DNA of 64,000 nucleotides from Butyrivibrio fibrisolvens (GTDB lineage Bacteria > Bacillota > Clostridia > Lachnospirales > Lachnospiraceae). The DNA is taken from positions 744,001 to 808,000 of the forward strand of contig NZ_CP146963.1 of NCBI RefSeq assembly GCF_037113525.1, given 5' to 3'. A program made the position numbers and the translations under genes. This document shows positions 52,461 to 61,302 of this stretch, piece by piece; within the stretch, counting starts at the first letter, position 1, and every line of letters begins with the position of its first letter. The notes under the pieces are model-generated. The model did no database searches and was not told the origin of the DNA. It worked only from the letters and a program-made list of their open reading frames with translations.

Positions 52461-53735
52461 ATGCATATGGCAAGCAATAGGAAAATCGCTTTCATAATTT
52501 GCACCAATAATAAGATACAATTCGATGAATGCAAGCTATATATAGATAAGCTTATAGTCCCCGATGGCTATGAGACAGAGCTTATTCCTATATATGGCGC
52601 TGTTTCTATGACTTCAGGTTACAATAGCGCCATGGCAGAAACTGATGCCAGGTATAAGATCTATATGCATCAGGACGTTTATATAATCAATAAATATTTC
52701 CTTTTAAATATAATTGATATTTTTAATAAAGATGATTCCATAGGCATGATCGGAATGATAGGTAGCACTCACATTCCGCATTCGGCAGTTATGTGGCTTG
52801 GTGACAGAGTTGGTAACTTTAGATCATGGCCTATTGGAAACTTTGAACATGAAAGAATTACAGAAGATTCTATAATTCATGAAGTTGAGTCTATTGATGG
52901 CTTCATGATGGTCACAAGGGTAGATATGCCTTGGAGAAGTGATATCTTTGATGGGTGGGATTTCTATGATGTATCTCAATCTTTTGAGATTCGCAAGGAA
53001 GGTTATAAGATAGTTGTACCAGAGCAGTTGTCGACCTGGTGCGTTCATGATGATGGAGTTATCATGTCGCTATGGAACTATGACCGGTATAGAAGAAAGC
53101 TTATAGATAGTTATAGCAATATGATTCCTGTGGCAGGTGAACAAGATCCTGAATATAAAGCTTATCTTGAGATCATAAGAACATATAGCGATAATACCGC
53201 TGATATGCTGGGAATGCTTGGCAGCATAATAGAAAAAATAAGTGATATTATAGGAAGCCATGAGGCAGGAGCTTTTAGTACCATATGTGATGCGCTTAAA
53301 GATAAAGACAATCTTTTAAGAGCTTCTTCAAGGCTTACACAGATACAGCTATTGGGAAGCTGCGTTCACCAAGAATACGCTATGAAGCTTCCGACTTTTA
53401 TAGATGATGTATCAAATATAGACGAATTTGAAGATAAACTTCTTGTGCTAAAACTTATGTTACGAAGGATAGAACTTAGTAGCCTGGTGACATCAGAAGA
53501 GGAAGTGATGGAAGCGTACGCTTTCATTTGTGATAGCCATATATCGCCATTTAGCATCCTGACTATGCTTTATTCGCACATTTCTATTTATGTCGAAAGA
53601 GAGAATATCATGCTTTCTATAGCGTCTAATATGATTGAAAAAGGAGATGTTTCAGGTGCATTTGTTGCCTTATCGCTTATACCGGATCCATCAGTAGAGA
53701 CGAGACAATTATTGGATGAATTTAGGAAAACATAA
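52461..53735 (+). CDS. Glycosyltransferase-like protein (Glyco_tranf_2_5 type) with helical tail
   Basis: The N-terminal half (about 1-215) of this 424-residue product matches the pattern of a GT-A family common in Firmicutes surface loci: AFIICTNNK at the start, SGYNSAMAET, YMHQDVYI as the DxD-like element, and IGMIGMIGS followed by a WDFYDVSQSFE block. The C-terminal half is helical, with no signature I know, and may bind partners. It is the last rightward gene of the island. ATG 52461 and 52467 are both possible. Neither has a strong ribosome site. Confidence 0.75.
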   Translation: MHMASNRKIAFIICTNNKIQFDECKLYIDKLIVPDGYETELIPIYGAVSMTSGYNSAMAETDARYKIYMHQDVYIINKYFLLNIIDIFNKDDSIGMIGMIGSTHIPHSAVMWLGDRVGNFRSWPIGNFEHERITEDSIIHEVESIDGFMMVTRVDMPWRSDIFDGWDFYDVSQSFEIRKEGYKIVVPEQLSTWCVHDDGVIMSLWNYDRYRRKLIDSYSNMIPVAGEQDPEYKAYLEIIRTYSDNTADMLGMLGSIIEKISDIIGSHEAGAFSTICDALKDKDNLLRASSRLTQIQLLGSCVHQEYAMKLPTFIDDVSNIDEFEDKLLVLKLMLRRIELSSLVTSEEEVMEAYAFICDSHISPFSILTMLYSHISIYVERENIMLSIASNMIEKGDVSGAFVALSLIPDPSVETRQLLDEFRKT

Positions 53736-53778
53736 CTATTGAATAAGGCGATAAAAGACATAACAGACGTAATTTGTT

Positions 53779-54264
53779 TTATCCAATCATGAAATATGTT
53801 GAATCATCAACATATATTGGCGTCAAAGGATATCTCGCCTTAAGATAATCTATTACTTCAGGCGACGTATCATTAAAGATTATGCGGGCTGTATGCTCTA
53901 CAAGGTAGGGCAGCAGCCTTTCTTTATGCTCTCTAAGAAAGTTTTGATCCATGTCCAGCATGAAGGTAATATCGAAGAAAGCATCCGTATCATCATATAA
54001 AGAATCAAGAGATGCTATGGAATCATACATTACAGTGTGAACCGGCAATACGTCCAGATAAAGAGGTATTCCGCACATAAAAGTATCAGGTGATATCACG
54101 GCGTCCTTGACCTGCCTTGAAAGAGCACCGCACCTTGCAAGGAGCATGCCGATATCTAATATGCTCTTTGCCTCATACATGCGTGAAAGTTCGAAATATA
54201 CATATATATCATTTATATTAGTTATATACGATACGTTTGAAAAAGATTTGTTATCTGGAATCAT
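53779..54264 (-). CDS. Small Rossmann-like protein of unknown function
   Basis: I do not recognise this 161-residue protein. A weak methyltransferase-like feature appears near residue 35 (AKSILDIGMLLARCGALS), and TFMLDMDQNFL near 100 could be a later strand. The key Gly-rich SAM loop is not intact, so it may be a degenerate relative or a chance resemblance. It has an AGAGGT site five bases before the ATG and lies 12 bases after the DUF4422 gene on the same strand. It converges on the island's last gene. Confidence 0.6.
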   Translation of the reverse strand: MIPDNKSFSNVSYITNINDIYVYFELSRMYEAKSILDIGMLLARCGALSRQVKDAVISPDTFMCGIPLYLDVLPVHTVMYDSIASLDSLYDDTDAFFDITFMLDMDQNFLREHKERLLPYLVEHTARIIFNDTSPEVIDYLKARYPLTPIYVDDSTYFMIG

Positions 54265-54276
54265 AAAATACCTCTT

Positions 54277-54963
54277 TTAACCAGTGGTCTGTGTGACAGG
54301 TACTTCATAGACTTTATATGGATGCATATAGATATAAACTCGTAGCAGTCTTTCTGCAAGATACCCGTATATGCGCTTTTGAAAGACATCATAATCTGTT
54401 ATATCAGTTCTTTTTTCTACTTCAGACAGAACATCAAAAAGCCATGCGCAGTAATCATCGAAGATCTCTTTTCTTGTGATGATCATATTGCCAAGAGAAG
54501 CCAGATTCGTATGAGCCATCAGATCAAATGCCTTAACATAGTCGGGATACTTTTCCAGGATCACATCTCTTGTAGTATCGAGATCCTTTATGACATGCTT
54601 GTTCTTATAATGCTCATAATTGCTTGCGTACGGGGAAGAGCTGCAGGTTGGGAGGATGATATCATATGACTTTTGGCACAAGATATCTTCTATGAATTCG
54701 GCATTTACAGGCTCTTTTTCTATGGTAAAAAAGCGTCTGTAGTGGCAGATTCCTATGATGTCGCAGGAGATATTTTTCCATAGCCAGTATATACCGGTGA
54801 GCTCGCAGTAAGACTTATTCTTGGCAGAAATGTTTTCGCCGGCATCATCGCACGGATATCCAAGGTCATCGCTTATGGCTTTACCTACATGCAGAGAATG
54901 GTACAAGGGATCGGATATCTCGTTGTATTTCTTGTGAGTACATACGTATATTCTGGTATCCAA
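54277..54963 (-). CDS. DUF4422 glycosyltransferase-like protein
   Basis: The 228-residue product matches DUF4422, a GT-A-like family often found in capsule and exopolysaccharide loci. RIYVCTHKKY is at the start, ISAKNKSYCELTGIYWLWKN near residue 45 is highly characteristic, and DIIGICHYRRFF follows, with a later GNMIITRKE block. The TTG at 54963 has AAGGAG six bases upstream and is twelve bases past the stop of the ATPase gene. A GTG at 54978 is in frame but overlaps that site. The sugar transferred is unknown. Confidence 0.85.
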   Translation of the reverse strand: MDTRIYVCTHKKYNEISDPLYHSLHVGKAISDDLGYPCDDAGENISAKNKSYCELTGIYWLWKNISCDIIGICHYRRFFTIEKEPVNAEFIEDILCQKSYDIILPTCSSSPYASNYEHYKNKHVIKDLDTTRDVILEKYPDYVKAFDLMAHTNLASLGNMIITRKEIFDDYCAWLFDVLSEVEKRTDITDYDVFQKRIYGYLAERLLRVYIYMHPYKVYEVPVTQTTG

Positions 54964-54974
54964 TAGACGCTCCT

Positions 54975-56072
54975 TCACATAACGGGATGCATATCGATAA
55001 ACTGCCCGAATCTTGGGAGTTTGAGCGATAAGAATCCATATTGCTTGCCATCTATGATTCCACTATCAATGAGTCGTGCTCGATATGAAGTAAAGGTGTT
55101 TGAAGACATACGGATAAGTTCGCGAATTTCTTCCACCTTAACTGGGACATTATTATTATTTTTAGATAAAGTATTGATAGCATGTAGTACTTTTTTGTCG
55201 CCTTTTGAGAGCTCGTTCCATATTTTTTCATATGAGAGTTCAGATAATGTAATATCAAGTTCGCTGTATACTTCATCAAGGTTGATTTGCTCAGGCGTGC
55301 TGTTCCGACATAGAGCATTCCAATAATGGTAGCCAAGAGCCTGGAAAGCAAGAGAGTATCCTTTTGTGCAAAAGGCAAGCGCGTCAGCAGTATCTTTGCT
55401 TGCTCCAAAAACTTTTTGATAATCCGCAGAAATAGCGGTTACATTTAAACTGTCTAATTCCTTGACTTTTGCTCTGTAAAGAAAAGTAAGTGATTTGTTG
55501 TTTTTGATGGTTCTGATATTTTCGATTAACCCTGTCATTAGAACGTATATATCATAATCAGCGTTTGCGTAGGAAGACATGGCATGAGAAAAGCGGGCAA
55601 CATCTGTGCTATAGGTTATCTCGTCGATAGTGATAAGGACTTTCTTGCCGGCTTTTTTTAAAACTCTGAGCATCATTATCAGGGCATCTTCTTCATTGGA
55701 TGCAACAAGCTCAGCATTTTCAATATGGACACCTATTCCCAATACAGAAAAGTCCAGATTAGCTTTCACAAAAAGAGTTTTGATTTCAGGAATCATATAT
55801 AGCCCGCGAGCAAGAGAATCGATAAGGTTGCTCTCAGGATTAAGATCTACAGTTATCCAGTCTTTAAGTTTATCTATTTTATTACGTATATCACCCATCA
55901 TTACAGTTTTACCACAGCCTCTGACACCGGTGATAAACATGCCTCGGTAAGTTGGAACCTTCCTAATGAAGTTGTTTATTACTTCATTGGTTACCAGTGT
56001 TCGTTCGATAAACTGTGGAGGAATATAGCTGAATTGTAGGGTATATGGATTATCAATTTCTTCAAAGTGCAT
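54975..56072 (-). CDS. AAA-type ATPase with C-terminal winged-helix-like region
   Basis: The 365-residue protein has Walker A in TGVRGCGKT near residue 48, a Walker B-like VLITIDEI near 125, and an FLYRAKVKELDSL segment. A C-terminal part from about residue 270, with KGDKKVLHAINTLSK and SSNTFTSYRARLIDSGIID, looks like a winged-helix DNA-binding domain. It resembles the archaeal-ATPase/COG1672 group, which is abundant in this bacterial family and of unclear cellular role. ATG 56072 follows AAAGGAGG by seven bases. Upstream on its strand is a decamer repeat array. The next gene on this strand is the DUF4422 gene. Confidence 0.8.
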   Translation of the reverse strand: MHFEEIDNPYTLQFSYIPPQFIERTLVTNEVINNFIRKVPTYRGMFITGVRGCGKTVMMGDIRNKIDKLKDWITVDLNPESNLIDSLARGLYMIPEIKTLFVKANLDFSVLGIGVHIENAELVASNEEDALIMMLRVLKKAGKKVLITIDEITYSTDVARFSHAMSSYANADYDIYVLMTGLIENIRTIKNNKSLTFLYRAKVKELDSLNVTAISADYQKVFGASKDTADALAFCTKGYSLAFQALGYHYWNALCRNSTPEQINLDEVYSELDITLSELSYEKIWNELSKGDKKVLHAINTLSKNNNNVPVKVEEIRELIRMSSNTFTSYRARLIDSGIIDGKQYGFLSLKLPRFGQFIDMHPVM

Positions 56073-56121
56073 GTGAAAGCCTCCTTTAAAACCTAAGAAT
56101 ATTATAACAAATGGCGATGTG

Positions 56122-56291
56122 TTTTTCCACAACCTTTCACAACTCTCCACAACTTGATATTTCTTCCACAACTTTCCACAACTCTCCACAACTTGTTATT
56201 TCTTCCACAACTTTCCACAACTTTCCACAACTTTCCATAACTTACTTTTTCCTCCACAACTTTCTATAACTTACCAATTCCTCCACAACTT
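56122..56291. repeat. Array of about 13 decamer-like repeats (TCCACAAC core)
   Basis: Ten exact TCCACAAC cores and three variants (TTCACAAC, TCCATAAC, TCTATAAC) occur in 170 bases, mostly ten bases apart, all in the same orientation. A higher-order copy of about 39 bases is visible (56143 and 56182 onwards). The unit CTTTCCACA matches seven of nine positions of the DnaA box TTATCCACA. The array lies between the divergent ATPase and neuA genes. Apart from it and a promoter candidate, the 56073-56417 gap shows nothing else. Confidence 0.85.
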
Positions 56292-56319
56292 GCTATGCTT
56301 GGATTGCAGAATGTATAAT
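56290..56319 (+). promoter_or_regulatory. Putative promoter for neuA
   Basis: TTGCTA (56290-56295) and a perfect TATAAT (56314-56319) are 18 bases apart, about 100 bases ahead of neuA and at the edge of the repeat array. Confidence 0.4.
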
Positions 56320-56417
56320 AAAATAAGGATTTGTAAGTTTTTGTGCTTGATGATTACGTGTAGATGTTGACGCAATAGAGTTATATATTGAGCGATTGCT
56401 GATTAAAGAGGGCATAT

Positions 56418-57122
56418 ATGCACATGAAGAACATCGCGATCATCCCCGCAAGAAGCGGATCTAAAGGTCTTCCTGATAAAAATATAAAAATGCTTAGCGG
56501 CAGGCCTCTTATTGCATGGTCTATTGAAGCTGCAATAAGTTCAGGTGTGTATGATGAAGTTATGGTATCTACAGATTCAGAGAAGTATGCTGAGATTGCA
56601 AGAAGCTTTGGTGCAAAAGTGCCTTTTTTGCGAAGCAAGGAAGCATCTTCCGATACCTCATCTTCCTGGGACGCTGTAAGAGAAGTGCTTTTTAAGTATC
56701 AGGAACTTGGAATGAATTTTGATACATTTACCCTGTTGCAGCCAACATCTCCTCTTAGAAGCTCTGATGATATCAAAGGCTCTTTTGCTCAGATGCTGGA
56801 TAAGGATGCCAGGACCATAGTATCTGTATGCGAAGCAGAGGATTCACCATATACCTGCAACACTCTTCCTGAGTCTATGTCTATGCAGGATTTTTTCATA
56901 GAAGAGTACAAAAACACAAGGCGTCAGGATCTGCCTAAGTGTTATAGATTAAATGGTGCCATATATCTTTCGAAAGTTGTGGAGTTTTTGAAAGATGGTG
57001 ATATATATGCAAATGATTGTTACGCCTATATCATGGACGGAACAAGATCAGTAGATATCGATACGGATCTTGATTTTAAGATCGCTCAGCTCCTTATAGA
57101 AGAAGGAATGTTGGGAAAATAG
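56418..57122 (+). CDS. neuA: CMP-nonulosonic acid (CMP-legionaminate type) synthetase
   Basis: The enzyme activates the nine-carbon acid with CTP to the CMP donor that Maf uses. The 234-residue product has IIPARSGSKGLPDKNIK (nucleotide binding), GRPLIAWSIEAA, MVSTDSEKYAEIA, LLQPTSPLR, YRLNGAIYL and a final VDIDTDLDFKIA, the standard set for NeuA/LegF/PtmB. It is separated from neuB and neuC by more than 30 kb. The alternative pseudaminate cytidylyltransferase PseF is less consistent with these motifs. The site AGAGGG precedes ATG 56418. Confidence 0.9.
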   Translation: MHMKNIAIIPARSGSKGLPDKNIKMLSGRPLIAWSIEAAISSGVYDEVMVSTDSEKYAEIARSFGAKVPFLRSKEASSDTSSSWDAVREVLFKYQELGMNFDTFTLLQPTSPLRSSDDIKGSFAQMLDKDARTIVSVCEAEDSPYTCNTLPESMSMQDFFIEEYKNTRRQDLPKCYRLNGAIYLSKVVEFLKDGDIYANDCYAYIMDGTRSVDIDTDLDFKIAQLLIEEGMLGK

Positions 57123-57209
57123 CTATTTATCGATCTTGTAAGATAATCAGTTGCAGCCAGTACACTAATTGTACTAATGGCAAAAAGTATTCTCAAACAA
57201 TAGTCCAAA

Positions 57210-58427
57210 TTATTCCCAGATACTTGTTATGATCTGTGCCACGCGGTGTCTCCAGGTGTGTTGCTTTTTGATTCTTTCAAGGCCTGCCTGTGCGATACGA
57301 GTTCTTTCATCTTCGTGAGTAAGGTAGTACGAGCACTTATCTATAAGTTCATCTTTACTTCCATAGTATTCTGCTTCCTTACCAATCTCGAAGTATTCAG
57401 GAAGTTCTTCCTGATAATTAGTAAGAAGGAACCCACCAGCTGCGCAGATATCAAACATGCGAAGAGGAAGCCCTGTTTCTATAGCCCGAAGTGTAATGTT
57501 AAGGTTTATTTTGGCATTATTAAATACGATAGGCATCTGGGTCAGAGTCTTAACGCCTTCATGAATAGTAAAGTTATTGCTACCCATTTCTTTAACACAT
57601 TCAGTAAGTTCTTTGGTATCAGAATTGGTATATAGATCTGTTTTAAAGCTTCGCGACAGTTCTGATAAGGTCTCAAATCTTTCTTTTTGCGCAAGCTCAT
57701 ATTCTAAAAAGTAGTGGGCAGCAGTAAAGCGCCTGAGCTTTGAGGCGTCCATAATGCAGTTATCTTCATACCTTCCGGTAAACATAGGATTTTGCTCATG
57801 AATCTCTTCTGCAATATTTTGCGGGAGAGTTTTTTCGATGAAATTATAACCATATACAGCCTTCTGACTTTCAATAAGGCCGTCAATAAAGCCTCTCGTA
57901 TGTGGGAGGAGCTTATCTTTTATTTCACCATAAGGATTTTTTTCTGAATATAAAGAACCTACCATGGCGATACCGGGAGGGGTAAGGTCAGGACGCGGAT
58001 CTCCCTGCTTAAGCATTCCGGCAACATATTCAGGATCGCTTCCAAGCGGAAGATAGAAGATACAGCTCGGATTATAGGGTCTTAGCATCATATACTGAGC
58101 TTTGTCAAAAAGGAAAATCCTGTTGGTATCAAATTGCATGGACCTATCAAAAAGCTCCATGACAGGGCAGTCAACACTCTGAGCTATGTATATAAGACCA
58201 TAGATATGGCACAGTTTTGCGAGCATAGGGAAGAAATTGATGCTAAATACGGCATCAGGCTTAATAGACTCTATGGCAGACTGCACGTGTTCAATATTAC
58301 TTTTTGCGCTTTCTGCATTGCCACTTTTATCCTCCATGATCTCGTGCACATCGATATTAAAGCTTGAAAGAGCACCTATAATACTAGGCTCGCATATGCT
58401 ATTATACCTATAGAATAGAATTTTCAT
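57210..58427 (-). CDS. CgeB-like glycosyltransferase (second copy)
   Basis: The 405-residue protein is a GT-B member of the CgeB/DUF3880 group. The N-terminal domain has VFSINFFPMLAKLC and a YIAQSVDCPV segment. The C-terminal domain has INLNITLRAIETGLPLRMFDICAAGGFLLTNYQEELPEYF in outline, with G-L-P-L-R and A-G-G elements. It ends with a helix containing HTWRHRVAQI, characteristic of the family. It resembles the gene at 22462-23631 in plan but differs in detail. It is convergent with neuA and has AAAGGA upstream of its ATG. Confidence 0.85.
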   Translation of the reverse strand: MKILFYRYNSICEPSIIGALSSFNIDVHEIMEDKSGNAESAKSNIEHVQSAIESIKPDAVFSINFFPMLAKLCHIYGLIYIAQSVDCPVMELFDRSMQFDTNRIFLFDKAQYMMLRPYNPSCIFYLPLGSDPEYVAGMLKQGDPRPDLTPPGIAMVGSLYSEKNPYGEIKDKLLPHTRGFIDGLIESQKAVYGYNFIEKTLPQNIAEEIHEQNPMFTGRYEDNCIMDASKLRRFTAAHYFLEYELAQKERFETLSELSRSFKTDLYTNSDTKELTECVKEMGSNNFTIHEGVKTLTQMPIVFNNAKINLNITLRAIETGLPLRMFDICAAGGFLLTNYQEELPEYFEIGKEAEYYGSKDELIDKCSYYLTHEDERTRIAQAGLERIKKQHTWRHRVAQIITSIWE

Positions 58428-58534
58428 AGAAATCCTTTCGCTCGTAGTCGATATACATGCTACAAGATCCGGCTTATTTCAATACCGATTTCGTTATAAA
58501 TATCTTCATGTTGTCAGGTTATTTTGGCGTATGA

Positions 58535-59509
58535 TCAATCCCACACTTCTTTATACTCGTCATTCTTATAATCTTCCTGCACCATCTCCATAATCTGCCT
58601 TGCAGAGAGCTTCTCCTGATACTTTGGATTATTGAAGATGTTGTCAGTATCAGGTCTTATTGACTGATTCTTTTCGAAAGAAATGGCGCAGAAATCCCTT
58701 GAAAGCCAGTCAAAATCTCTTTCACTGATCTTGTCTTTGTCAAAAAACATTGCACCATATCTCATGGAATTATAGCTTCTCAGAATATAAGCATCCTTAT
58801 GATGCGTCATAACGTATGAGCCATAAGTTTCGAACTCGCTAAAGCCTGAATTCATAAGCTCAGATGCAGACAGGCTCCAAAGAATCTTTTCCCAAAATGA
58901 TGAGCCGGGAAGACTTGTATTAGCTTCAATCTTATCCATAAGCTCTTTGACAAGATCGCAGTCCATGATCATATGCTCTGAGATAAAAGATCTGTCGATG
59001 CATTTGGAAAGATTCGGCAACAATTTACTTATAGTATCAAAATAAGGTTTATGGTATTCATGTTTGGTATCGAAAAATGGATGACCATCATCTGAAAACA
59101 TAGAAAATTCCCTGCATGGGATCGTATCTCCATCCCATACAAGATAATACTTATTGTCTGAATAATTAGAATAAGCCCATTTGATGAACTGCTGATAGTA
59201 CCAGCCTGTGATATTGCGCCCGGGTACCTGACCGTCCATGTCGCGCTTTACTATCTCGCAGACTATCTCGTGTACAGCGTCAAATGGGAGGATATCGTTC
59301 TCGTTTATAAATCCTGCCTTTTTAATGGCGCTATCTTCCGGATAGTTTTCCTTTTCTTTTGTAAGAAGGTCAGCAATTTCGCTCCTTCCAACAAAAAATA
59401 CTCTGTCAGAAGGAAGAAGACAGCACATTCTTTCATGATGACCTGTCATTCTCTTAAAATCATCAGGGGTTTGAACTATGATCGCGTCATAAATAATTTT
59501 ATCAGCCAT
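58535..59509 (-). CDS. DUF6492-like glycosyltransferase
   Basis: The 324-residue product fits a GT-A-like group found in glycan loci. GWYYQQFIKWAYSN near residue 105 and YYLVWDGDTIPCREFSMF, with its DxD, are the most telling blocks, followed by HMIMDCDLVKELM and SEFETYGSYV. ATG 59509 is chosen for AGAGGTT six bases upstream. An ATG at 59530 would add seven residues. It stands alone on this strand between the CgeB-like gene and the LicD gene. I am reasonably sure of the fold but not of the donor. Confidence 0.75.
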   Translation of the reverse strand: MADKIIYDAIIVQTPDDFKRMTGHHERMCCLLPSDRVFFVGRSEIADLLTKEKENYPEDSAIKKAGFINENDILPFDAVHEIVCEIVKRDMDGQVPGRNITGWYYQQFIKWAYSNYSDNKYYLVWDGDTIPCREFSMFSDDGHPFFDTKHEYHKPYFDTISKLLPNLSKCIDRSFISEHMIMDCDLVKELMDKIEANTSLPGSSFWEKILWSLSASELMNSGFSEFETYGSYVMTHHKDAYILRSYNSMRYGAMFFDKDKISERDFDWLSRDFCAISFEKNQSIRPDTDNIFNNPKYQEKLSARQIMEMVQEDYKNDEYKEVWD

Positions 59510-59663
59510 GGCAATAACCTCTAATATCATATGAAATAATTACTTACCTCATGATATAATAATAGCATAAGCATCGAAAAAGAGATAACTAATATACGTA
59601 CAAAAGTGTGTTGTGGGTTAGTATTGAAGCTTCACACCTATTAAATATTACTAGTATCTTGAA

Positions 59664-59739
59664 GATTCCTGAGGATGGCTGCCTATATATAATTTTCAAA
59701 GACCAGAAAATCATTTATAGGCAGCCATCCTCAGGAATC
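59664..59739. repeat. Perfect 24-base inverted repeat before the second licD-like gene
   Basis: The 24 bases at 59664-59687 are exactly complementary to 59716-59739, with a 28-base spacer. Inside the spacer ATTTTC (59692-59697) can also pair with GAAAAT (59706-59711). The right arm ends nine bases before the AAGGAGG ribosome site of the LicD gene. No T-run follows. The stem is unusually long and perfect for a bacterial leader. Confidence 0.9.
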
Positions 59740-59754
59740 CTCCAGACAAGGAGG

Positions 59755-60780
59755 ATGTCATACGTGTTGGAAATCCCGGAGAGCTTTTTTAAAGATGAAG
59801 TCAGACATGGCTTTCTTGTTCCTGAAGAGATGAAGCGTGCCTGGGCGTCAGAGATGAAAGTCCTTGATATGCTCATGGATTTTTGTAATAAAAATGATCT
59901 CAGGTGTTTCGCAGAATACGGAACACTTCTTGGTGCTGTCCGCCATAAAGGCTTTATCCCCTGGGATGACGATATCGATGTATGCATGCTAAGACCTGAT
60001 TTTAACTATCTTTTAGAGCATGCAGATGAACTACCTCCATCTATCAGGATTCAGAGCATTTATTCTTCTAATATGTTCCACACCTTTAAAGCACTTGCAA
60101 CTAACAATCTTGGCGGAAAGCTGACCTATAGCAAGGAGCGCATGGACGAATTCTACGGATGTCCATATGTAGTTGGACTTGATATCTATCCCCTTGACTA
60201 TGTTCCAAGAGATCCTGGCAATGCCAAAATGCAAAAGCTCATTTACCAGCTTGCCTACAAGATGTTGTATATGTGCATTGATCTTGAGAATATATATGAT
60301 GATCAGATCAATACAACAACTGAGAACAATATATGCCTTCTTGATCTTGCTAATGCGGATAATATCCCTATAGAGAATAAGCGTGAATTCCTAACAGGAA
60401 TAACAGAACTTGCCGATATACTAAAAAGATACTTCGGTAATTCTTTTGTCCTTAGTGAAAAGGGCCCGATCCGTAATCAGCTTTGCAGGCTGTGCGAGGC
60501 CCTGGCTCAGCTTTTTGATGAAAGTGAATCAGATACTGTTTCGTATTATCCTTACATTGCCACTGATGACATTCCGTCCTGGCGTAAAAAGGAGTGGTAT
60601 GAGGATACGCTTTGGTATCCCTTCGAGACTATGAGCGTTCTGGGTGTCATGAACTACGATGAGTGGCTTTCGCATAATTATGGTCCTAACTGGTATATAC
60701 CGGTGAAAGGAACACAGGTCCATGACTACCCGTTCTATAAGAGCCAGAAAGAGTATTTTGAGATGATAGGAGCCATGTGA
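59755..60780 (+). CDS. LicD family phosphotransferase (second copy)
   Basis: The 341-residue product has the LicD signature EYGTLLGAVRHKGFIPWDDDID, with the Asp cluster at 70-75, and a DIYPLDYVPRD block. It ends with a LGVMNYDEWLSHNYGPNWY segment that is homologous to the other LicD gene's C-terminus. Compared with the copy at 11404-12384 the central region is longer. The ATG at 59755 aligns with the start of that paralogue but touches the AAGGAGG ribosome site. A GTG at 59764, nine bases from the site, may be the real start. Upstream is the long inverted repeat. It would transfer a phospho-alcohol such as phosphocholine to a glycan. Confidence 0.87.
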   Translation: MSYVLEIPESFFKDEVRHGFLVPEEMKRAWASEMKVLDMLMDFCNKNDLRCFAEYGTLLGAVRHKGFIPWDDDIDVCMLRPDFNYLLEHADELPPSIRIQSIYSSNMFHTFKALATNNLGGKLTYSKERMDEFYGCPYVVGLDIYPLDYVPRDPGNAKMQKLIYQLAYKMLYMCIDLENIYDDQINTTTENNICLLDLANADNIPIENKREFLTGITELADILKRYFGNSFVLSEKGPIRNQLCRLCEALAQLFDESESDTVSYYPYIATDDIPSWRKKEWYEDTLWYPFETMSVLGVMNYDEWLSHNYGPNWYIPVKGTQVHDYPFYKSQKEYFEMIGAM

Positions 60781-60841
60781 CTGAGGTTGAAATAATACAG
60801 ACTCCATTAGCTATTCATTTTACTTGTACTGTGAGGTTATG

Positions 60842-61201
60842 ATGAAAAGAATATTATACTATACCGACGTATTACCTCTTTTATCTAAAAAAGAAGCTGC
60901 CCTGGATAAGATTCAAAGAAACCTTGAGATCTTTTCTTCTAACTCAGATAAGATAAGGGTTATCTGGCATCCATATGAAAAATGCGAAGAATATATGAAG
61001 CTCAACCACTTTGAGCTTATGGACCAGTATCAGAAGATCGTTGAAGATTTTAAGAACGGCAGCTTTGGAGAGTTTGATGAAACTAGTGACCTTAAGGCGC
61101 TTACAGATTCCTGCGACGCATATTATGGCGATTATTCTGATGCGGTTTATTTCATGCAGGAAAGTAAGAAGCCAGTAATGATCCAGAATATTGATGTATA
61201 A
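60842..61201 (+). CDS. Small protein resembling a glycan-locus transferase C-terminal domain
   Basis: The 119-residue product has KRILYYTDV at the start, SDKIRVIWHPYEKCEEYM, and ADYxGD-like CDAYYGDYSDAVYFMQESKKPVMIQN near the end. I recall this pattern from the C-terminal half of larger transferase-like proteins of Lachnospiraceae surface loci, but it is from memory and the family has no firm name for me. As a free-standing domain it could be a partial remnant of a longer gene or a genuine short member. ATG 60842 has GAGG six bases upstream. It follows licD and precedes rpe. Confidence 0.6.
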   Translation: MKRILYYTDVLPLLSKKEAALDKIQRNLEIFSSNSDKIRVIWHPYEKCEEYMKLNHFELMDQYQKIVEDFKNGSFGEFDETSDLKALTDSCDAYYGDYSDAVYFMQESKKPVMIQNIDV

Positions 61202-61302
61202 AGAAATTGTTTTTTGAGCAGATTTTTTTATTCATAATATGAGGCTTTTGTTGAGTATATATCACATGGTCTGTAATCAGGTGAATCTGTTGGAGGCACT
61301 AT

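Noticed and set aside
56073..56189. A longer start for the AAA ATPase reading into the repeat array
   Set aside because: The extra 39 residues encode Cys/Trp/Lys repeats from the decamer array, and a strong AAAGGAGG site is placed for the ATG at 56072.
56122..56291. A replication origin, from the DnaA-box-like repeats
   Set aside because: Each unit matches only seven of nine positions, there is no dnaA or dnaN nearby, and no AT-rich unwinding element is clearly associated. An operator or iteron-like role is equally possible.
56122..56291. A CRISPR array
   Set aside because: The units are about ten bases with almost no spacer, far below CRISPR repeat and spacer sizes, and no cas genes are present.
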